A stretch of 64,000 nucleotides of DNA, taken from assembly GCA_937891425.1 (NCBI GenBank), contig CALAGD010000064.1:29508-93507 (forward strand), read 5' to 3'. Position 1 is the first letter of the stretch, and each line of letters opens with the position of its first letter. This DNA is from an uncultured Pigmentiphaga sp. (lineage in GTDB: Bacteria > Pseudomonadota > Gammaproteobacteria > Burkholderiales > Burkholderiaceae_B). The notes beneath the pieces were generated by a model that was not told where the DNA came from, did no database searches, and saw only the letters and a list, made by a program, of their open reading frames with translations. A program made the translations under genes and the position numbers. Positions 53,529-62,204 of this stretch are shown one piece after another.

Positions 53529-54245
53529 ATGACCACGTTTGCCGCCTCTGTTCCCTTCCCGCTGTGGCTCCTGGTGGCGATTGCCCTGGCCTACCTCATC
53601 GGATCGGTTTCGTTTGCGGTCGTGATCAGCCGCCTGTTCCGTCTGCAAGACCCACGCACCTACGGCTCCGGGAATCCGGGAGCCACGAACGTCCTGCGCT
53701 CGGGCAATCGGCTCGCTGCCCTGCTAACCCTGCTGGGCGATGCATTCAAGGGCTGGCTCGCAGTCTGGCTCGCCATGCAATGGAACGTTCATCCGGGCGG
53801 CACAATCGTGCCATTCGTGATGGTGGCAGTTTTTCTCGGCCACCTGTACCCGGTATTCCTGCGCTTCAAGGGTGGCAAGGGAGTGGCCACGGCGCTGGGC
53901 ATACTGCTGGCCGTGCAACCCTGGCTGGCGCTGGCCTGCCTGGCTACCTGGCTGATCGTCGCCTTCTTCAGTCGCTACTCGTCACTCGCTGCCATCTGCG
54001 CTGCCGTCTTTGCCCCACTCTATTATCTGTTCGGCGCAGGCGTGGCCTGGTCGGCCAACGCGCCCGTCGGCACCGCCATCGGCGCAATCAGCCTGCTGCT
54101 GCTGTACCGGCACTGGGGAAATATCGAAAGGCTGTTCGCGGGCGCGGAGCCCCGCATTGGCGAGAGCCGCAAGGCGGCTGCACCGGAGACGGCCGAGCGC
54201 AATCACCCCGAAGCACAACGCCGCAAACGTCAGCGTCGCACCTGA
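53529..54245 (+). CDS. plsY: Acyl-phosphate glycerol 3-phosphate acyltransferase
   Basis: A 238-residue membrane enzyme making lysophosphatidate from acyl-phosphate. It has five or more membrane segments and the PlsY motifs GSGNPGATNVLR (about residue 47), KGGKGVATALG and the third motif near YRHWGNIERLF. The tail after residue 205 is charged and outside the fold. The ATG at 53529 gives the best N-terminus. Divergent from surE; its last 16 bases overlap tsaD. Confidence 0.94.
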   Translation: MTTFAASVPFPLWLLVAIALAYLIGSVSFAVVISRLFRLQDPRTYGSGNPGATNVLRSGNRLAALLTLLGDAFKGWLAVWLAMQWNVHPGGTIVPFVMVAVFLGHLYPVFLRFKGGKGVATALGILLAVQPWLALACLATWLIVAFFSRYSSLAAICAAVFAPLYYLFGAGVAWSANAPVGTAIGAISLLLLYRHWGNIERLFAGAEPRIGESRKAAAPETAERNHPEAQRRKRQRRT

Positions 54246-55324
54246 ACCGTCGGCTCAGCGGTCTGCAGCGTGCACGCGTCGTTAACGGATTCCAACGACC
54301 ACCGCGGCTTCACGTCGAACGCACCGCCTGGCGACAGGTTGGCCAGCCCGGCCTCGATGCGCTGGGCGGCCGCAAAGGCGATCATCGCGCCATTGTCGGT
54401 ACACAGCGCCACCGGCGGAAAATAAACTTGGGCATCAAGACGTTTCACCCGAGAGAGAAGCTGTTCGCGCAATAGCCGGTTGGCCCCGACACCACCGGCC
54501 ACCACCAGCCGCCGCAACCCGGTCTGTTCCAGGGCGCGAATGGCCTTGGTAACCAGCACTTCCACGATCGCGGCCTGCACAGAGGCCGCAAGGTCGGCCT
54601 TCACCTGTCGCGACACTGACTCACCCGACGCCGCGGCCGACTCCCCCTCCAGCTGACGCAGCCGGGTCAGCACGGCGGTCTTCAGGCCGCTGAAACTGAA
54701 ATCCAGATCGTCGCCATGCAGCTTGGGCCGCGGCAAAGGGTAGCGCGTGGCATCACCGTCTTGCGCCAACGCTGACAGGGCCGGCCCACCAGGATAGCCC
54801 AGCCCCAGCAGTTTCGCGGACTTGTCGAACGCTTCGCCCGCCGCGTCATCCAGAGTCTCGCCCAGCAGGGTGTAACGCCCCACGCCGTCCACGCGCATCA
54901 GCTGAGTGTGGCCGCCCGAGACCAGCAGTGCAACAAAGGGGAAACCAGGTCGCGGCTCGGCCATCAGTGGCGAGAGCAGATGGCCTTCCAGGTGATGGAT
55001 GGGAACGGCAGGCACGTTCAACGCCCACGCCATGGCGCGCGCCACACTGGCGCCCACCAGCAACGCCCCCGCGAGGCCTGGCCCAGCGGTGTAAGCGATG
55101 ACGTCGACCGCGTCCAGCTCCAGTCCGGCCTCGTCGAGCACCTGACGGGTCAGCGGAATGACCCGGCGGATATGATCCCGCGAAGCGAGCTCCGGCACCA
55201 CGCCACCATAGTGCTCGTGCATGGCGATCTGGCTGTGCAGTGCGTGCGCCAGCAACCCGCGGTCCGTATCGTAAATTGCAACTCCCGTTTCATCACAGGA
55301 GCTTTCGAATCCAAGAACTCTCAT
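54230..55324 (-). CDS. tsaD: tRNA N6-adenosine threonylcarbamoyltransferase TsaD
   Basis: A 364-residue ASKHA-fold enzyme transferring threonylcarbamoyl to A37 of ANN-decoding tRNAs. MRVLGFESSCDETGVAIYD begins the fold. The metal-binding histidines lie in MHEHYGGVVPELASRDH, and VSGGHTQLM and GGVGANRLLREQL follow. About 20 extra residues close the protein (SLESVNDACTLQTAEPTVQ). It is the usual essential single-copy gene, convergent with plsY. Confidence 0.96.
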   Translation of the reverse strand: MRVLGFESSCDETGVAIYDTDRGLLAHALHSQIAMHEHYGGVVPELASRDHIRRVIPLTRQVLDEAGLELDAVDVIAYTAGPGLAGALLVGASVARAMAWALNVPAVPIHHLEGHLLSPLMAEPRPGFPFVALLVSGGHTQLMRVDGVGRYTLLGETLDDAAGEAFDKSAKLLGLGYPGGPALSALAQDGDATRYPLPRPKLHGDDLDFSFSGLKTAVLTRLRQLEGESAAASGESVSRQVKADLAASVQAAIVEVLVTKAIRALEQTGLRRLVVAGGVGANRLLREQLLSRVKRLDAQVYFPPVALCTDNGAMIAFAAAQRIEAGLANLSPGGAFDVKPRWSLESVNDACTLQTAEPTVQVRR

Positions 55325-55498
55325 GAGTGGAGTTTAACCCCCCGCTGGAAATGCTGCCGGGACCTTCCTGCGGCGCGCCCCGCGCCCCTTTGCGACTTCC
55401 GCAACAGATCACGGCCGACACATATGCAGAGTAGTCATACTAGGATATTCTTGCGCACTTGAAGCGTCCGTTCATTCTGTTACGCGCAAGGGCTCCTC

Positions 55499-56794
55499 AT
55501 GCTTGACAAGATCTTCGGGTTACGTGAACACGACACTACGCCGCAACGCGAAATTCTCGCGGGCGTCACCACGTTTCTGACCATGGCCTACATCATCTTC
55601 GTCAACCCGGAGATGTTGAGCAAGGCCGGCATGGACCGCCATGCCGTATTCGTGGCCACGTGCCTGGCTGCAGCCATCGGCTCGCTCATCATGGGTTTAT
55701 GGGCGAACTGGCCAGTCGGTATGGCACCCGGCATGGGTCTGAACGCATTCTTTGCCTTCACGGTCGTCGGTGCCATGGGCTACACTTGGCAGCAGGCGCT
55801 CGGTGCCGTCTTCATTTCCGGCGTGGTCTTCATCATTCTCACGGTTACAGGCATACGACGCTGGCTCATCGACGGCATTTCGCGTTCGCTACGTGCGGCC
55901 ATCGTCGCCGGCCTCGGCCTGTTCCTGTCGATCATCGCCTTGTCCAGCGCAGGCATCGTGGTCGACAACCCTGCCACACTGGTGGGCATGGGCAACCTGC
56001 ATACGGCGCCCGTTCTGCTTGCCATTGCCGGGTTCTTCGTCATTGCCGTGCTCGATGCCTGGAAGGTGCGCGGTGCCATCCTGATCGGCATCCTCGTAGT
56101 CACCATCGCCAGCATGCTGCTCGGGCTACATGAAATCCACGGTGTGTTCTCCACCCCGCCCAGCATCCTGCCCACCTTCCTGCAACTCGACATCCTCGGT
56201 GCCCTGCACCTGGGCTTCGTGCATGTCATCCTGGCGCTGGTCCTGGTGGAAGTCTTCGATGCCACCGGCACGCTCATCGGTATCGCCACCCGGGCCAAAT
56301 TGCCGGTGGAAGGACCGGGCAATCGCCTGGGGCGCGCCCTGTTCGCCGACAGTACGGCCATCATTGCCGGTTCCCTGCTGGGCACCAGCAGCACCACTGC
56401 CTATCTGGAAAGCGCCACCGGCGTTCAGGCAGGGGGCCGCACCGGGCTTACTGCAGTCGTCATTGCCGTGCTCTTCCTCGCGGCTCTGTTCCTTGCCCCG
56501 CTGGCTGCGTCGGTTCCCCCATACGCCACGGCGCCGGCCATCCTGTACGTCGCGATGATCATGATCCGTGAGCTCACCCGCGTCGAGTGGGAGGATCTCA
56601 CCGAGGCCATTCCCGCCGCGCTCACCACGGTGATGATGCCGTTCACGTACTCGATCGCCACGGGTCTTGCCTTCGGTTTCATCAGCTACGCCGTGCTCAA
56701 ACTGCTGGCGGGCAAGGCACGCGATGTCCACCCGGCCATCTGGGTGGTCGCCGCCCTGTTCCTGATCCGGTTCATTTTCCTGGCGGACGAATAA
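55499..56794 (+). CDS. NCS2-family purine permease (AzgA/GhxP type)
   Basis: A 431-residue transporter with about 13 membrane segments. The AzgA-type features are REILAGVTTFLTMAYIIFVNPEML at the start, NWPVGMAPGMGLNAFFAF, and EVFDATGTLIGIATRA followed by GTSSTTAYLESATGVQAGGRTGLTA. Members import adenine or guanine and hypoxanthine with protons. The specificity is not visible. A salvage phosphoribosyltransferase and purA occur elsewhere in the window. Confidence 0.92.
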   Translation: MLDKIFGLREHDTTPQREILAGVTTFLTMAYIIFVNPEMLSKAGMDRHAVFVATCLAAAIGSLIMGLWANWPVGMAPGMGLNAFFAFTVVGAMGYTWQQALGAVFISGVVFIILTVTGIRRWLIDGISRSLRAAIVAGLGLFLSIIALSSAGIVVDNPATLVGMGNLHTAPVLLAIAGFFVIAVLDAWKVRGAILIGILVVTIASMLLGLHEIHGVFSTPPSILPTFLQLDILGALHLGFVHVILALVLVEVFDATGTLIGIATRAKLPVEGPGNRLGRALFADSTAIIAGSLLGTSSTTAYLESATGVQAGGRTGLTAVVIAVLFLAALFLAPLAASVPPYATAPAILYVAMIMIRELTRVEWEDLTEAIPAALTTVMMPFTYSIATGLAFGFISYAVLKLLAGKARDVHPAIWVVAALFLIRFIFLADE

Positions 56795-56876
56795 GCCCGG
56801 TGCCCGGTGCCGTGCCGCCCGGCGGACCGCTCAGGGGAGGGGCCCGACCGGCCCCCTTTGTCAGGGACAACCGCAC

Positions 56877-56900
56877 AAGGCCCCGCCGCGGCGGGGCCTT
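56877..56900 (+). terminator. Hairpin after the purine permease gene
   Basis: A perfect 12-bp palindrome (AAGGCCCCGCCG with CGGCGGGGCCTT), 82 bases past the permease stop. It is strong but lacks a U-tract, so it may be a terminator of weak type or a 3' stability element. Confidence 0.4.
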
Positions 56901-57014
56901 GCTGCATTTGCGACCAGCTCGTGTCGCACGGGGCCGTCGGGGTGATCCCAGGCGTCAATGTGTCCAATAAACGGGCGTGCAGCCGGATGCACCCACTCGC
57001 GCAAACACCGGAAC

Positions 57015-57848
57015 CTACGGGGCGCTGAAATCGCGCCCCAGCTCGGCCGCCCGCTGCGCAGCACGTTGCAAGGCATCACGCACGATGCCCGGCAGATCGC
57101 GCTGAAACATGACTTCGAGCGCCGCGGCGGTAGTCCCACCAGGAGAAGTGACACGCTGGCGCAGCACCTCTGGAGTTTCCGTGGATTCAGCCGCCAGCCG
57201 GATAGCGCCGGCAAGCGTACCTAATGCCAGTTCGCGCGCCTGCTCTGCGGACAGACCGACCGCGACTCCCCCTTCAATGAGGGCCTGGAGGAACAGAAAC
57301 ACATACGCTGGGCCACTGCCGGACAACGCCGTGACCGCGTCCAGCGCTTCGTCGTCCTGCACCCAGACCACCTGGCCGACACTGCCCAGCAGCTCGCTCG
57401 CGAGGTCACGATCGGCCTGACCGAGTTCCGGGGTACCAGCCAGACCACTGATGCCAGCCCCTACTAGCGCCGGGGTGTTCGGCATGCACCGCACCAGCCG
57501 TGGCCAGGAGCGTTCGCCCTGCGCCAGCCAGCGCGCCATGGCGTCGAGCCTGATGCCGGCTGCGATGCTGATCACCAGGGAGTCGCGCAGGAATGATCGC
57601 GTCTGCGCGACCACTTCCCGCATGACTTGTGGCTTGACAGCGTAGATCCAGACGGACGACTGTGTCAGACGCTCATCGGCCAGGCCCGCGACATCGACGC
57701 CGCGCGCCTGCCAATCGGCCTGGCGCACCGGATCGATTTCAATCACGTGAATGCGGCGCGGCTCGACCCCGCGTGCGATCATTCCGGCTGCCAATGCGGT
57801 TGCCATGTTGCCACCGCCAATGAAAGCGATGGACAAATCCTTGATCAT
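57015..57848 (-). CDS. proC: Pyrroline-5-carboxylate reductase
   Basis: A 277-residue enzyme for the last step of proline synthesis. The NAD(P) fold is IAFIGGGNMATALAAGMI (residues 7-24). LVRCMPNTPALVGAGISGL, SGSGPAYVFLFLQALIEGG and VTSPGGTTAAAL are complete. The ATG at 57848 follows GAGGAG inside the end of ubiA and overlaps its stop in ATGA form, so the two are translationally coupled, an unusual pairing of pathways. Confidence 0.95.
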   Translation of the reverse strand: MIKDLSIAFIGGGNMATALAAGMIARGVEPRRIHVIEIDPVRQADWQARGVDVAGLADERLTQSSVWIYAVKPQVMREVVAQTRSFLRDSLVISIAAGIRLDAMARWLAQGERSWPRLVRCMPNTPALVGAGISGLAGTPELGQADRDLASELLGSVGQVVWVQDDEALDAVTALSGSGPAYVFLFLQALIEGGVAVGLSAEQARELALGTLAGAIRLAAESTETPEVLRQRVTSPGGTTAAALEVMFQRDLPGIVRDALQRAAQRAAELGRDFSAP

Positions 57849-58723
57849 GCGATGACTCCTCGTAATGCCGTATCGGCAACGGCACCAGCAAATAGTGAGA
57901 ACCCGAACCAGGTGTTGTGCAGGAACGCGCGGAAACATGCCGCGCGGTCGCGGCCGCGGATCCAGGCTATGTGCCGCACCGCAATGATGGACGCCACAGC
58001 GACCCCGGCGTAGTATGGCCAGCACAGCCCTGCCAGCGTACCCGCGGCCGTGAACAGGATGAGCGAGGTGATGTAGCTCAGCGCCACCATGCGCACGTCC
58101 CACTCACCGAAGGTGATGGCCGATGTCTTGATGCCGATGCGCAGATCGTCGGGCCGGTCGACCATGGCGTACTCGGTGTCGTAGGCAATCGCCCAGGCAA
58201 TGTTTCCTGCCAGCATGACCCAGCCTTCGAGCGGCACGGTCTCCTGCACCGCAGCAAACGCCATGGGGATGCCGAAGCCGAAAGCGATGCCCAGATATGC
58301 CTGCGGCACGCCTATCAGACGTTTCATCAGCGGATAGGTGCCAGCAATGAAGACGGCCACCACGGCCAGTATCCATACCAACCGGTTCAACGGAAGAATC
58401 AGCAGGGCCGAGACCAGCACCAGCCCGCCCGCGACAGCCAGTGCCTCCTTGGGGGAAATTTTCCCCGATGTGAGTACCCGGTCGCGGGTACGCTCGACAT
58501 GCAGATCGAAATCCCGGTCGAAATAGTCGTTGATCGCGCACCCGGCAGAACGCATCAGCGCGGTACCCAACGCAAATATGATTACGAGCTGCAGGCCAGG
58601 CCAACCGTCTGCCGCCACCCAAAGTGCCAACAAAGTGGGCCATAGCAGCAGCAGGATACCAATGGGCTTGTCGAGCCGTACCAGCTTCACATACAGCGGA
58701 AGACGTCCGCTCGTGCCAACCAT
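57845..58723 (-). CDS. ubiA: 4-hydroxybenzoate polyprenyltransferase
   Basis: A 292-residue membrane prenyltransferase attaching the polyprenyl tail in ubiquinone synthesis. About eight membrane segments are seen. The aspartate motif NDYFDRDFDLHVERTRDR (about residue 70) and the second acidic motif near YDTEYAMVDRPDD bind the prenyl diphosphate. The start at 58723 gives the usual LVRLDKPIGILLLLWPTL. A strong dps terminator lies only 18 bases upstream, and no clear ribosome site is seen. Confidence 0.93.
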   Translation of the reverse strand: MVGTSGRLPLYVKLVRLDKPIGILLLLWPTLLALWVAADGWPGLQLVIIFALGTALMRSAGCAINDYFDRDFDLHVERTRDRVLTSGKISPKEALAVAGGLVLVSALLILPLNRLVWILAVVAVFIAGTYPLMKRLIGVPQAYLGIAFGFGIPMAFAAVQETVPLEGWVMLAGNIAWAIAYDTEYAMVDRPDDLRIGIKTSAITFGEWDVRMVALSYITSLILFTAAGTLAGLCWPYYAGVAVASIIAVRHIAWIRGRDRAACFRAFLHNTWFGFSLFAGAVADTALRGVIA

Positions 58724-58740
58724 AGACAAACGCAAGTTCC

Positions 58741-58777
58741 AAAAAACAATCGCCGCAGCGATTGGAGCGCTGCGGCG
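58741..58777 (-). terminator. Terminator of dps
   Basis: A perfect 10-bp stem (CGCCGCAGCG at 58751-58760, CGCTGCGGCG at 58768-58777) with a 7-base loop. On the minus strand it is followed by AUUG and six U residues (58746-58741). It lies 31 bases past the dps stop and 18 bases before the ubiA start. Confidence 0.85.
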
Positions 58778-58808
58778 CGGAAAGGAATGTACTGCACTAC
58801 TTGCCTGT

Positions 58809-59303
58809 TTACTGCAGCAGGCTGCGCAACATCCAGGCCGTTTTTTCATGGATGTCCATGCGCTCGGTCAGCAGGTCGGCCGTGGGCTGGTCGTTGGCGC
58901 TTTCGGCAGCCTCGAACGCACTGCGCGCCGTCTTGGCTACGGCCTCGTTCCCCACCATCAGCATGCGGACCATTTCCATGGCCTCAGGGATCGACTTCGG
59001 TTCCTCGATGGAGGTGAGCTCGGCAAACTCGCGATATGTTCCCGGCGCGTAATGGCCCAGCGCACGGATGCGTTCGGCGATGGTGTCGAGCGCCTGCCAC
59101 AGTTCAGTATACTGGGTCTGGAACATCTGGTGCAGGGTGTTGAACATCGGCCCCGTCACGTTCCAGTGGAAGTTGTGCGTCATCAGGTAAAGCGTGTAGC
59201 TATCGGCCAGAAGGCGCGACAGGCTCTTCGCGATCTTCGCACGGTCTTCTTCCGAAATGCCGATATTGATCATTGATGTTGCGTTGTTCTTCGACTTAGC
59301 CAT
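58809..59303 (-). CDS. dps: Dps-type ferritin-like DNA protection protein
   Basis: A 164-residue dodecameric iron-storage protein that shields DNA from peroxide. The ferroxidase ligands are in THNFHWNVTGP and FQTQYTELWQALDTIAERIRALG. The ATG at 59303 follows AAGGGGAG at 5 bases; a GTG two codons upstream is less likely. The Lys-rich start (AKSKNN) could contact DNA. A short palindrome CTACA-GGG-TGTAG lies about 22 bases upstream. Peroxide defence also appears at 22.8-25 kb. Confidence 0.94.
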   Translation of the reverse strand: MAKSKNNATSMINIGISEEDRAKIAKSLSRLLADSYTLYLMTHNFHWNVTGPMFNTLHQMFQTQYTELWQALDTIAERIRALGHYAPGTYREFAELTSIEEPKSIPEAMEMVRMLMVGNEAVAKTARSAFEAAESANDQPTADLLTERMDIHEKTAWMLRSLLQ

Positions 59304-59410
59304 GGTCACTCCCCTTGAAGCTGTTCTACACCCTGTAGCGTTAAGAGTAGCAGATCAGGCACCCGTGCGGCTATCCATTCGAAGGAACAACCGCGAGCAC
59401 GACACAGCAC

Positions 59411-60460
59411 TCAGCCGACGTAACCCTGCGGATTCTGCGACTGCCAGCGCCACCCGTCAGCGCACATGGTGCGCAGGTCGTAACGGCACTCCCAACCCAG
59501 CAGGCGTCGCGCCAGGGAAGGGTCGGCCCAGGCAGACGCCACATCGCCCGGGCGTCGGCCCACGACCCGGCAGGGTACGTCCACGCCAGTCACCTCCATG
59601 AAGGTCCGTACCAGTTCACGCACGCTGGTGCCCCGTCCCGTACCCAGATTCACGGCAGTGAAGCCGGGCGCTGAATGAGCCACATACTCGATGGCCTTCA
59701 GGTGCCCCAGTGCAAGATCCATCACATGGAGGTAATCGCGCACACCGGTGCCGTCGTCGGTGTCGTAATCGTCGCCAAAGATGCGCAGTACGGGCAGCCG
59801 GCGCGCCGCCACTCGCGTAATGTACGGAAACAGATTGTTGGGCTCGCCACGCGGATCTTCCCCGATCAGACCGCTGGCATGCGCACCAATGGGATTGAAA
59901 TAACGCAGCACCACCGCGTGCAGATTGCCCCGGGCACGGCATTCATCGCGTAGGATCTGCTCGACCATTGCCTTGGTCGTGCCGTACGGGTTCGTGGGTG
60001 CAATCGGGTGCTCTTCGGTATAGGGCAACTGCTGCGGCTCCCCGTACACCGTGGCGGACGAACTGAACACGAATCGCTCTACTCCGGCACGACGCATCGC
60101 CTGCAGTAGCTGGACGGAACCGCCGACGTTGTTGTCGTAATACATGAGCGGCTCACTCACCGACTCGCCCACCGCCTTCAGAGCCGCCAGGTGCAGCACG
60201 CATGAAATCGGCCGTCCGTTGCGTGCCTGCCGGGCGAACAGATCGTCCAGCGCGGCACCGTCGCGCACATCGCCCTCCACCACGTCAAAGCGGCGGCCGG
60301 TGATGCGCTCGACGCGCCGCAGCGCTTCCGGGTGACTGTTCGAAAAATTGTCGAACACCACGACATCGAGCCCCGCCTCAAGCAATTCCACAAGCGTGTG
60401 ACTGCCAATGTATCCGGCCCCCCCGGTAACCAGCACCGTGCCGTCCAACCCTGAACCCAT
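59411..60460 (-). CDS. galE: UDP-glucose 4-epimerase
   Basis: A 349-residue short-chain dehydrogenase-fold enzyme interconverting UDP-glucose and UDP-galactose. The NAD site is VTGGAGYIGSHTLVELL (residues 11-27). The catalytic Ser-Tyr-Lys set lies in FSSSATVYG and NPYGTTKAMVEQIL. It lies divergent from a polyprenyl-phosphate sugar transferase, so it may supply UDP-galactose or a similar sugar for surface polysaccharide. Confidence 0.95.
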   Translation of the reverse strand: MGSGLDGTVLVTGGAGYIGSHTLVELLEAGLDVVVFDNFSNSHPEALRRVERITGRRFDVVEGDVRDGAALDDLFARQARNGRPISCVLHLAALKAVGESVSEPLMYYDNNVGGSVQLLQAMRRAGVERFVFSSSATVYGEPQQLPYTEEHPIAPTNPYGTTKAMVEQILRDECRARGNLHAVVLRYFNPIGAHASGLIGEDPRGEPNNLFPYITRVAARRLPVLRIFGDDYDTDDGTGVRDYLHVMDLALGHLKAIEYVAHSAPGFTAVNLGTGRGTSVRELVRTFMEVTGVDVPCRVVGRRPGDVASAWADPSLARRLLGWECRYDLRTMCADGWRWQSQNPQGYVG

Positions 60461-60618
60461 AAAAACCGTCCTTGAACCTGTCTCTCTAGTTGCTGATCAG
60501 GACCGGAAGTACAGTAACCGACTGTCGCAGTCGTAACGCTTCCGGCCCATGCTTAACCGTTACAATCGCAACGTCATTCAGCCCCATGTCCGGGCGAGTG
60601 TGTGCAATTTCAGACTGT

Positions 60619-61893
60619 ATGGTTCGCAATCTTACTCGTCGTCATCAGCGGCTGCATGAACAGATCCTGTTATCGGGAACCTTTTCTCTCATACTCGGAT
60701 GGTGCCTGGCGATCCTGTTGCCGGCGCTCGTGCTGTGGGGCAGTAGTGGCCTGCTCAACCCCGATCCGGGCCAGCGCCATGCTCTGATCGCCGCCAGTCT
60801 GGCTTACCTCGTCTCGTTCTGTTCGCTGCGCGCACTGGGACGTTTCCCCGGTGCCCGCACGCTGGTGGAAATCGTCCCCCAGGTCGCGCTGGTCTTTGGC
60901 CTCGTCATGCTGGGCACACTCCTGCTGCGCCTCGACATGTCGCGCCTGCTGATGGGGGTCAACGCCATCACATCAATGGCGTGGTGTTACGTCGACACCG
61001 TCCTGCGCAACCGCATCAAACGTCCCAAGTTCGCCGTCGCACCTTTCGGCAATTCGTACGAGCTGCTGGAGATTCCCGAGATCGACGCCCGGCTTCTGCA
61101 GCAACCCATGCTCGACGGGCGGCGGTACGACGGAGTCATCGCCGACTTCTCGGCCATTCCCGATGCCCGCTGGGAACGCTTTCTTACCAACTGCGCGCTG
61201 TCGCGCATCCCGGTGTATCACGCTCGCCAGATGGCAGAGTCCCTCACGGGCCGTGTGCGCATCAACCATATCTCCGAGAACAGCATGGGGTCGCTGCTGC
61301 CCTCGCCCACCTACGAGCGCATCAAGTATGTGTTCGACGTGGTCTTCATCCTGCTGACTGCACCCATCACCATTCCCATCGCCCTCATCACCGCCCTGCT
61401 CATCCGCCTGGAAAGCCCGGGGCCGGTCATCTTCAAGCAGGAACGCGTGGGCCAGGGCAACCGCACCTTCCAGATCTACAAGTTCCGCAGCATGTTCTGG
61501 AGCCCTGAGCCCGAAGAAGCCCAGTTCGCCGCGGAAAACGACGAGCGCGTGACCCGGGTCGGCCGGATCATCCGCACGCTGCGCATCGACGAGCTGCCCC
61601 AGTTCATCAACGTCCTCAAAGGCGAAATGAGCCTCATTGGCCCGCGGCCGGAGCAACGCATCTTCGTTGAGCAGTTCGAAAAGGAAATTCCGTTCTACAG
61701 CTACCGTCATGTCGTACGCCCCGGCATCACCGGCTGGGCCCAGGTCACCCAGGGTTACGTCGCCGGCACCGACGAGACCCGCCTCAAGATCGAGCACGAT
61801 TTCTATTACATCAAGCACTGCTCGCTAGCCCTCGACCTCCTCATCCTCCTGCGCACGGTCAAGACCATCCTCGGCGGTTTCGGAGCACGCTAA
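60619..61893 (+). CDS. Polyprenyl glycosylphosphotransferase (initiating sugar transferase)
   Basis: A membrane enzyme that transfers a sugar phosphate to undecaprenyl phosphate, the first step of capsule, exopolysaccharide or O-antigen assembly. The N-terminal half has about four membrane segments and a nucleotide-fold-like middle. The C-terminal half is the bacterial sugar transferase domain: KYVFDVVFILLTAPITIP, GPVIFKQERVGQGNRTFQIYKFRSM, RIDELPQF, KGEMSLIGPRPE and RPGITGWAQVTQGY. The start is uncertain: ATG at 60619 (425 codons with the stop) or 60586, neither with a clear ribosome site. It is divergent from galE. Confidence 0.88.
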   Translation: MVRNLTRRHQRLHEQILLSGTFSLILGWCLAILLPALVLWGSSGLLNPDPGQRHALIAASLAYLVSFCSLRALGRFPGARTLVEIVPQVALVFGLVMLGTLLLRLDMSRLLMGVNAITSMAWCYVDTVLRNRIKRPKFAVAPFGNSYELLEIPEIDARLLQQPMLDGRRYDGVIADFSAIPDARWERFLTNCALSRIPVYHARQMAESLTGRVRINHISENSMGSLLPSPTYERIKYVFDVVFILLTAPITIPIALITALLIRLESPGPVIFKQERVGQGNRTFQIYKFRSMFWSPEPEEAQFAAENDERVTRVGRIIRTLRIDELPQFINVLKGEMSLIGPRPEQRIFVEQFEKEIPFYSYRHVVRPGITGWAQVTQGYVAGTDETRLKIEHDFYYIKHCSLALDLLILLRTVKTILGGFGAR

Positions 61894-62006
61894 GTGGGTG
61901 CACGCGTGGCGTCAGCACATTCGTGAGCTTGAGGGTCAGGCAGGCGCTGGTCACCATGCCGCCGCGTTCGCTCGTGCGCAGCGCCAGTTCGCCCCTGCAC
62001 CCGCCT

Positions 62007-62123
62007 GTGAACGCCGGGGTACTGAATGAATTCCTGGTTGGCGACCAGTACAATGAAACCCTGAAAAAGGAACGGGCCCTGTTCGGCCAGATCCTGAAAG
62101 AAGCAGGTGTGGAACCTCAGTAA
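62007..62123 (+). pseudogene. Probable C-terminal remnant of a tripartite tricarboxylate (Bug/TctC) receptor
   Basis: The last 38 codons of a short frame, ending in NETLKKERALFGQILKEAGV, resemble the closing helix of Bug-family periplasmic receptors, which are very numerous in Alcaligenaceae. Codon use is coding-like in this frame. The sequence before it (61923-62006) is not recognisable, and no complete receptor exists. A plus-strand terminator follows within 35 bases, as expected for the end of a former gene. The similarity is short, so this is tentative. Confidence 0.35.
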
Positions 62124-62155
62124 GGTGACGCCCGCCTGCGGGTCTACCCGGCAAG

Positions 62156-62182
62156 ACGCCCTTCCGTGCGAAGGGCGTTTTC
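62156..62182 (+). terminator. Rho-independent terminator, plus strand
   Basis: A perfect 9-bp stem (ACGCCCTTC at 62156-62164 and GAAGGGCGT at 62170-62178) with a 5-base loop, followed by TTTTC. It ends transcription from the sugar transferase side and lies just before the convergent aer remnant. Confidence 0.75.
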
Positions 62183-62204
62183 TCACCTCTTTCGTATCGC
62201 CTTG

